A stretch of DNA of 11,367 nucleotides from an uncultured Collinsella sp. (GTDB taxonomy: Bacteria > Actinomycetota > Coriobacteriia > Coriobacteriales > Coriobacteriaceae): positions 1 to 11,367 of the forward strand of contig CABUVF010000061.1 in assembly GCA_902494945.1 (NCBI GenBank), written 5' to 3'. The notes under the pieces are model-generated. The model saw only the letters and a program-made list of their open reading frames with translations. It did no database searches and was not told the DNA's origin. Positions within the stretch are counted from its first letter, which is position 1; each line of letters opens with the position of its first letter. Below are positions 7,971-11,367 of this stretch, piece after piece. The translations under genes were made by a program, and so were the position numbers.

Positions 7971-8060
7971 CTAATGCCGGTTGATGCTCACGACGCAGAG
8001 CCCGATTGTCGCCACGGCGCCGCCGAAGAGCGCGCCGAGGACGAAGGCCAACGCGACCAT
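7971..8060 (-). CDS. 29-residue one-helix membrane protein (DUF3789-like)
   Basis: The peptide is almost all one hydrophobic helix rich in Gly/Ala (VALAFVLGALFGGAVATIG) with a short polar end (SINRH). The layout matches the tiny DUF3789-type proteins often found at the end of lysis cassettes in Gram-positive phages. ATG at 8060 lies one base after the amidase stop (TAGCATG) with no ribosome site of its own, which suggests translational coupling to the amidase. The terminator begins 6 bases after its stop. A longer in-frame version starting inside the amidase gene is open but has no supporting site. Function unknown; a minor lysis or membrane role is a guess. Confidence 0.7.
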   Translation of the reverse strand: MVALAFVLGALFGGAVATIGLCVVSINRH

Positions 8061-8061
8061 G

Positions 8062-9126
8062 CTAGTACGGGTTGCCGTCGGTGACGCAGACCTGAAGTCG
8101 GTCGAGCGGCTCGCCGTAGAAACCAGCGTAATCATCGCCGCCGTAGGTGGAGCCATCGTCGCACACGGTATCGAGCCACCCGGCGCGCGCGGTGGTCTGC
8201 GAGCGATACCACGCCTGCTTGTACTCCTCGCCGCCCGGGGTCACGTAGTACATACGCACGCCGTCGATTGTATGACCGGCGATTCCGGCGCAGCCGTTCA
8301 CGGTGTCGTTGCGGTCGCCCTTGGCGACCCAGTCGAGCCAGCCGTCCTCGATGGTATGCACCTGATACTTGAGCGTGCCGCGGTCGACGCGTGCGCAAAG
8401 AAGGTCGTGCTGTCGGCACGGATACCCTGCAAAGCCGTTGTCGCCGGAGCCGAAGTCGGTCACCTCGTCCAGCCAGCCGCCACCCTTGAGGTGGAGGGAG
8501 TAGTGGACGGGGACACGCTTGCCAGATGCCTTTGAGAAGCCGCCGGATGCCGCCTGAGCGGGCTTTGCCGCGGCAGGCTTAGCGGCGGTTGAGGGGGCGG
8601 GCGCCTTGCCGCCCTTCATCGCGTCGTACCACGCCTGAGCGCGCTGCATGTAATGGTCGCGCTGGGAGCCCGCAAGCTCGCCGGGGCAAGCCGTGGCGCT
8701 CCAGTAGCGGTGCGGGAACACGTTCTTGCACCACTCGGGGCGACCGAGGCTGTAGTACAGGCACAGGGCAGCGACGAGGTGCGCGCCGCTCTCGATTGCC
8801 TTCTCGTGAACCGTCCACGGGTTGCTGCCGCTGTTCGCGTGCTCGATGCTGATGGTGGTGTCGTTGCCGCGCCCGGTGCCGATTCCGTCGCCGCAGGCGT
8901 AGGCGCGGTCGGTGTCGTTGACGTGCTGCACGATGTAGCCATTGCGGTCGACCGAGTAGTGCGCCGAGCAGCCATTGGCACCCCAGATGCCGTTGCACTG
9001 GCTGGCGTTGAGGTCGCCGGCCATGTGGTGGATCGTGACGCCCTTGATGCCGAAGGGTCGTCCCGCCGAGAAGTTGCAGCCGAGGAGCTTGTACTCGTCC
9101 GGCTGGACGTTCGCGAAGTCTGCCAT
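8062..9126 (-). CDS. Phage endolysin: N-acetylmuramoyl-L-alanine amidase with C-terminal GW-like repeats
   Basis: This is the 354-residue enzyme that cuts the bond between N-acetylmuramic acid and L-alanine in peptidoglycan to release phage. Residues 1 to about 170 form an Amidase_2/PGRP-type zinc domain: GVTIHHMAG (His33/34), ISIEHAN (Glu95) and FPHRYWSATACPG (His139, Cys147), giving the expected zinc ligands. A flexible Ala/Pro/Lys linker (about 172-194) leads to three imperfect repeats of about 45 residues with GWLDxV and AG...(I/L)D cores (Trp218, Trp263, Trp317), a pattern seen in the C-terminal parts of clostridial phage lysins and probably wall-binding. No signal peptide, so it needs the holin. 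ATG at 9126 follows AAGGAGG at 7-base spacing; the longer open frame upstream overlaps the holin gene and is not used. The holin stop lies 1 base before this ATG. Confidence 0.94.
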   Translation of the reverse strand: MADFANVQPDEYKLLGCNFSAGRPFGIKGVTIHHMAGDLNASQCNGIWGANGCSAHYSVDRNGYIVQHVNDTDRAYACGDGIGTGRGNDTTISIEHANSGSNPWTVHEKAIESGAHLVAALCLYYSLGRPEWCKNVFPHRYWSATACPGELAGSQRDHYMQRAQAWYDAMKGGKAPAPSTAAKPAAAKPAQAASGGFSKASGKRVPVHYSLHLKGGGWLDEVTDFGSGDNGFAGYPCRQHDLLCARVDRGTLKYQVHTIEDGWLDWVAKGDRNDTVNGCAGIAGHTIDGVRMYYVTPGGEEYKQAWYRSQTTARAGWLDTVCDDGSTYGGDDYAGFYGEPLDRLQVCVTDGNPY

Positions 9127-9127
9127 G

Positions 9128-9433
9128 TTAGTCCTCCTTGATGTCGCCGAGCGCCAGCAGGGCGTCCAGCCATTTGTCCGTGATACCGACTGATTTGAAG
9201 GCCGCATAGGCCACCTGTACGCCGCCAACAGCGGCGAAGATGGACGTGACCCACGCCGAGGGTTCGGTCGGGACGCCGCCCGACATGGCCGTGAGGGCGC
9301 CGCATCCTGCCGAGACGGCGATGGCCGTCCAGCGGGCGACATTGCCCGTCATCGCCTTCGTCTTGATGGCCTGCACGATGTACGGCACGACCAGCACCGT
9401 GCACACCGTGAGGCCCGCCTGGATCTCATTCAT
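9128..9433 (-). CDS. Phage holin-like membrane protein
   Basis: The 101-residue protein has an N-terminal helix (about 7-24, LTVCTVLVVPYIVQAI), a second hydrophobic Ala/Gly-rich helix (about 35-52) and a third at about 62-80, ending in an acidic tail (GDIKED). Size, helix content and position directly before the amidase fit a phage holin, which would open the membrane for endolysin release. I cannot assign a Pfam holin family with confidence. ATG at 9433 follows GGAG at about 8 bases. Its TAA stop and the amidase ATG form TAACATG, so the two are tightly coupled, as in many lysis modules. Confidence 0.8.
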   Translation of the reverse strand: MNEIQAGLTVCTVLVVPYIVQAIKTKAMTGNVARWTAIAVSAGCGALTAMSGGVPTEPSAWVTSIFAAVGGVQVAYAAFKSVGITDKWLDALLALGDIKED

Positions 9434-9443
9434 TCGATTGCTC

Positions 9444-9857
9444 CTATCTGTCGGATTCCTTGCTGTAGATCAGGTCGACGCGGTCGCAGATGTGGTCGAC
9501 CTTCTGCGCCATGCCTTGGCTGCGCGCTTGGCTGTGAGCCAAGTCGTTGTGCAAGACCTCGTTGGACGCCACCACGGACTCCATGAGGGTCTTCATGGCC
9601 TCCATGAGGCTGTTGCTTCGCTCCATCTGCGCGGCGATGCGGCCCTCCATCTGCGAGCGCTCGCGGTCCCGCTGCGCGCGCTCGTCGACCTCGGCCTGCT
9701 TCCGCTCCTCGCGCTTCATGTCGATGCCGGCCTTGCGCTCGTTCTGCCGCTTGTACTCCTCGAGGAACTGCCTGCCGAAGTAGAACGCGATGAGGCCGAG
9801 CAGCACACCGCCTAGCCATCCCGGCCCATATGGTGCGAAGAGCTTGAGCACTTCCAT
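9444..9857 (-). CDS. Membrane-anchored coiled-coil phage protein next to the holin
   Basis: The 137 residues begin with a short polar stretch and one membrane helix (about 13-28, GWLGGVLLGLIAFYFG). A long, highly charged helix follows (about 30-90, rich in Glu, Arg, Lys and Gln) and then a second amphipathic helical part that ends VDHICDRVDLIYSKESDR. This is an anchored coiled coil. Position just before the holin suggests a lysis or holin-partner role, comparable to XhlA-type proteins, but in XhlA the membrane helix is C-terminal, whereas here it is N-terminal. ATG at 9857 lies 9 bases after AAGGAGG; a longer frame start at 9941 would overlap the XkdX gene. It begins 20 bases after the XkdX stop and ends 10 bases before the holin start. 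Confidence 0.82.
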   Translation of the reverse strand: MEVLKLFAPYGPGWLGGVLLGLIAFYFGRQFLEEYKRQNERKAGIDMKREERKQAEVDERAQRDRERSQMEGRIAAQMERSNSLMEAMKTLMESVVASNEVLHNDLAHSQARSQGMAQKVDHICDRVDLIYSKESDR

Positions 9858-9877
9858 CCTGAGTGCCCTCCTTCCGC

Positions 9878-10045
9878 CTATTCGGCCGCGTACTCCTCGT
9901 CGGTGATCTCCTTGTACTCGTCGGCGGTAATCCACTTGCACTCGACTGCCTTATGCACTCGTGCCTTGCTCCAAAGAGGTCGGTCGTAGTACTTCTTGAC
10001 GAGCGCGAAGTGCTTGGAGTGCTCGTCGGTCTTCTTCGTCGGCAT
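9878..10045 (-). CDS. XkdX family phage protein
   Basis: This 55-residue protein shows the XkdX pattern: YYDRPLWSKARVHKAVECKW, then ITADEYKEITDEEY. Proteins of this family are small, of unknown function, and lie between tail/baseplate genes and the holin in Gram-positive phages (named after Bacillus PBSX). ATG at 10045 overlaps the stop of the preceding gene by one base (TAATG) and follows a near-perfect GGAGGTG site, so it is translated together with that gene. Identification rests on the WSK...V..G/C.IT..EYKEIT spacing and location. Confidence 0.88.
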   Translation of the reverse strand: MPTKKTDEHSKHFALVKKYYDRPLWSKARVHKAVECKWITADEYKEITDEEYAAE

Positions 10046-10371
10046 TACTGGTCACCTCCGACCGTCATGAGCAGGTAGTCGATGTTTGCCGTGTTCTGCT
10101 CGGTCTGCGTCGGCTGCGACGCCTGCTCGCGCATCTGGTCGAGCAGCGCCGACACGTCGGGCGTCTCGCCGCTGTCGTAGGCGGCGAGCGCCGCGGTGTA
10201 GGCGAGCTTTCGCGCCTTCCGCTCAGCGTACTCGTCATCGTCGATAACGCCCGCGTCATGCGCCGCATCGGGGTCGCCGATCTGCGACAGCAGATCGCGC
10301 AGGGCGTTGACCTCGGCCATGGTGCCATCTTGAAGCTCGTTGGGGCGCGGCGTGTCTTCCTCAGTGTCCAT
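10045..10371 (-). CDS. Small phage protein of unknown function upstream of XkdX
   Basis: The 108-residue acidic protein is predicted mostly helical with no membrane segment. Its end, QNTANIDYLLMTVGGDQ, resembles the last residues of short proteins that precede XkdX in many Gram-positive prophages (NT..IDYLAMMT-like), so a tail or baseplate accessory role is possible but unproven. I chose ATG at 10371 because GAGGAG lies 5 bases before it; the open frame continues 34 codons upstream, but that part runs through the intergenic hairpin and has a nonsense-like composition. It shares one base with the XkdX start codon. It is the first gene after the reverse transcriptase gap. Confidence 0.82.
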   Translation of the reverse strand: MDTEEDTPRPNELQDGTMAEVNALRDLLSQIGDPDAAHDAGVIDDDEYAERKARKLAYTAALAAYDSGETPDVSALLDQMREQASQPTQTEQNTANIDYLLMTVGGDQ

Positions 10372-10445
10372 GCGGACTCCTCTCTTGTCGGGGAATGTGT
10401 CGCCATCGTATTGGCGCCGTGAGATTGCCGAGCCGCTTCGATGGG

Positions 10446-10479
10446 CGCAAAGGAAGAAGGCGCGCCGCAGCACGCCTTC
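10446..10479 (-). terminator. Hairpin between reverse transcriptase and phage cassette
   Basis: On the minus strand GAAGGCGTG pairs with CGCGCCTTC (9 bp, one wobble) around a six-base loop, followed by TTCCTTTG, a weak T-rich run. It may end or partly terminate transcription from the reverse transcriptase unit, or be a structured RNA element linked to that enzyme. The 10-base direct repeat CGAAGCGGCT (plus positions 10431-10440 and 10499-10508) flanks it. Confidence 0.5.
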
Positions 10480-10541
10480 GATGCTTCTGTTATTTCGCAG
10501 CCGCTTCGCTTAGGCCGCTGCTTTGAGTTGCCGGTTCTCCG

Positions 10542-11367
10542 CTATTGCGAGGGCTTGCCTCCGCTTGAACCGTCCCTCTGGTTGGCCTGCATTGAGCACC
10601 CCCCCCCCTGCACGAGATTTCCGAACAGGCTGCGGTACAGCGCGTCCATGGCCCGCACGCTGCGGTGCGCGTCCAGCCGCTTCATGCCTCCGCGCCAGCT
10701 CTGGTAGCTCCGCTCAACCTGCTCGGGGGTCATGATGCCATCGGCGACCATGCGGGCCATCTTCTTGAGCTTGCGGCGCTCCCGCGTTATGGAGTCTCGG
10801 CACGGCTTCACGACAATGCGGCCCGTCTCCGTGTAGAAGATGCGCTTCTTCAGCCACGTGAACCCGCGCGTGAGCTTCACCACGCGCGTCTTGCGCGGGT
10901 TCAGCTCGATGCCCAGCTCGGCGCATTTGCCCTCTATCAGCAGCAGGCACACCTGCAAGTAGTCCTTGGACTCGTGTATCAGGTAGAAGTCGTCCATGTA
11001 GCGCCCGTAAGACTCGGGGCGCAGCATCTCGGTCACGTAGTGGTCGATGCGGTTGGGGTGGGCCACGGCGCATATCTGGTTCGGCTCGCTGCCCAGCCCC
11101 AGGCCCACATCGCCCTGCGCGTCTATCAGGCGGTGCTCCAAGGCGACCACGCGCGGATCTAGCAGCGCGGAGGCCACCTGGTCTTTGACGGGTTGGTGCG
11201 CTATGCGCGCGAAGTAGTCGGAGAAGTCGCCCAGGAGGATGTAACCCTCGCGGCCGTGCCGCCTCCAGTGGTCGGCCAGGTGGCGCTTGAGCAGCTTCAG
11301 GGCGTAGTCGGTGCCGCGCCCCTGTATGTTCGCGGAGTCGGCTGCTATTAGGGTGGTGACTATGGCG
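10542..11367 (-). CDS. Prophage reverse transcriptase (5' end beyond window)
   Basis: An RNA-directed DNA polymerase; 274 codons are visible. RT motifs in order (numbering from the first visible codon): NIQGRGTDYALKLLKRHL near 13 (motif 2-like), ILLGDFSDYF at 43-52 with catalytic Asp47, GLGLGSEPNQ at 88-97, YMDDF at 123-127 with catalytic Asp125/126, LNPRKTRVVKL and GFTWLKKRI. GxxxNQ instead of QGxxxSP is close to the DGR signature GxxxSQ and unlike retrons or group II introns. A helical thumb follows, ending AMDALYRSLFGNLV. There is no maturase or endonuclease domain. After a run of ten G residues the last 18 codons are low in complexity and may be in the wrong frame. The gene lies where tail-fibre/DGR loci occur. 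A defence-type or orphan phage RT remains possible. Confidence 0.92.
   Translation of the reverse strand, partial: AIVTTLIAADSANIQGRGTDYALKLLKRHLADHWRRHGREGYILLGDFSDYFARIAHQPVKDQVASALLDPRVVALEHRLIDAQGDVGLGLGSEPNQICAVAHPNRIDHYVTEMLRPESYGRYMDDFYLIHESKDYLQVCLLLIEGKCAELGIELNPRKTRVVKLTRGFTWLKKRIFYTETGRIVVKPCRDSITRERRKLKKMARMVADGIMTPEQVERSYQSWRGGMKRLDAHRSVRAMDALYRSLFGNLVQGGGCSMQANQRDGSSGGKPSQ
10599..10608 (-). repeat. Ten-base G homopolymer in the reverse transcriptase gene
   Basis: On the minus strand ten G residues in a row sit near the 3' end of the reverse transcriptase gene. Length change by one base alters the C-terminus: as read, the stop is at 10542; one more G moves it to 10510; one fewer moves it to 10490. 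Such tracts slip in replication and are also frequent sequencing errors. Confidence 0.9.

Larger units (their letters stand above)
7971..11367 (-). mobile_element. Prophage late region (lysis end), partial
   Basis: XkdX-type protein, holin-like protein, amidase endolysin and DUF3789-like peptide in one co-directional, tightly packed cassette ending in a terminator are typical of the distal late region of a Gram-positive siphovirus. A reverse transcriptase precedes them, where tail-fibre genes are expected next. The left boundary must lie between 7823 and about 7970; no attachment repeat or integrase can be seen because the other end is outside the window. Whether the prophage is intact or a remnant cannot be told. 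Confidence 0.88.

Noticed and set aside
9127..9342. N-terminal extension of the amidase frame to 9342
   Set aside because: It overlaps the holin gene; AAGGAGG at 7 bases before ATG 9126 and the TAACATG junction fix the start at 9126.
10372..10541. Retron msr-msd RNA beside the reverse transcriptase
   Set aside because: Retron RNAs precede the RT gene, the RT motif here is not the retron type, and only a short hairpin is present downstream.
9444..11367. DGR template/variable repeat pair inside the window
   Set aside because: Read by eye, no long near-repeat with adenine-only mismatches was found, and no C-type lectin-like target gene is present; a computed search including outside sequence would be decisive.
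1..11367. CRISPR array or insertion sequence
   Set aside because: No regularly spaced repeats, transposase or terminal inverted repeats were seen.

Overview
The window reads as GC-rich DNA from a Gram-positive host, most likely a gut Coriobacteriia (Collinsella-like) actinomycete. This is inferred from protein flavour, strong AGGAGG-type ribosome sites, heavy use of TTG/GTG starts and an mreB-mreC pair without outer-membrane genes. No rRNA or other marker is present to prove it. Every gene I can support lies on the minus strand, so the window is best read from right to left.

Right part, about 11367 to 7971: the late end of a prophage. A reverse transcriptase (5' end outside the window) comes first, then a gap with a hairpin. 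A tightly packed cassette follows: a 108-residue phage protein, an XkdX-type small protein, a membrane-anchored coiled-coil protein, a holin-like membrane protein, an N-acetylmuramoyl-L-alanine amidase (endolysin) with a three-repeat C-terminal part, and a 29-residue one-helix protein. Several stops and starts touch or overlap (TAATG, TAACATG, TAGCATG), and the cassette closes with a strong intrinsic terminator. The reverse transcriptase has intact catalytic aspartates and a Gxxx(S/N)Q motif of the kind seen in diversity-generating retroelement (DGR) enzymes. It is the most interesting object here, but its template and variable repeats, if any, would lie outside the window.

Middle, about 7970 to 7773: a junction of about 200 bases between prophage and chromosome. 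It holds two hairpin-plus-T-run terminators, the second ending only 26 bases before the next gene's start codon.

Left part, 7772 to 1: ordinary chromosome. In order of transcription it has a P-type cation ATPase with an unusual basic tail, a membrane protein with two N-terminal zinc ribbons, a promoter, a cytoplasmic cyclophilin-type prolyl isomerase followed by a TPR membrane protein (two-gene operon), a large hairpin, and then mreB and mreC. The last two build the actin-like scaffold for lateral cell-wall synthesis, and mreC runs off the left edge. The zinc-ribbon and TPR proteins share one layout (cytoplasmic interaction domain, one membrane helix, outside domain), which suggests envelope roles but does not prove them.
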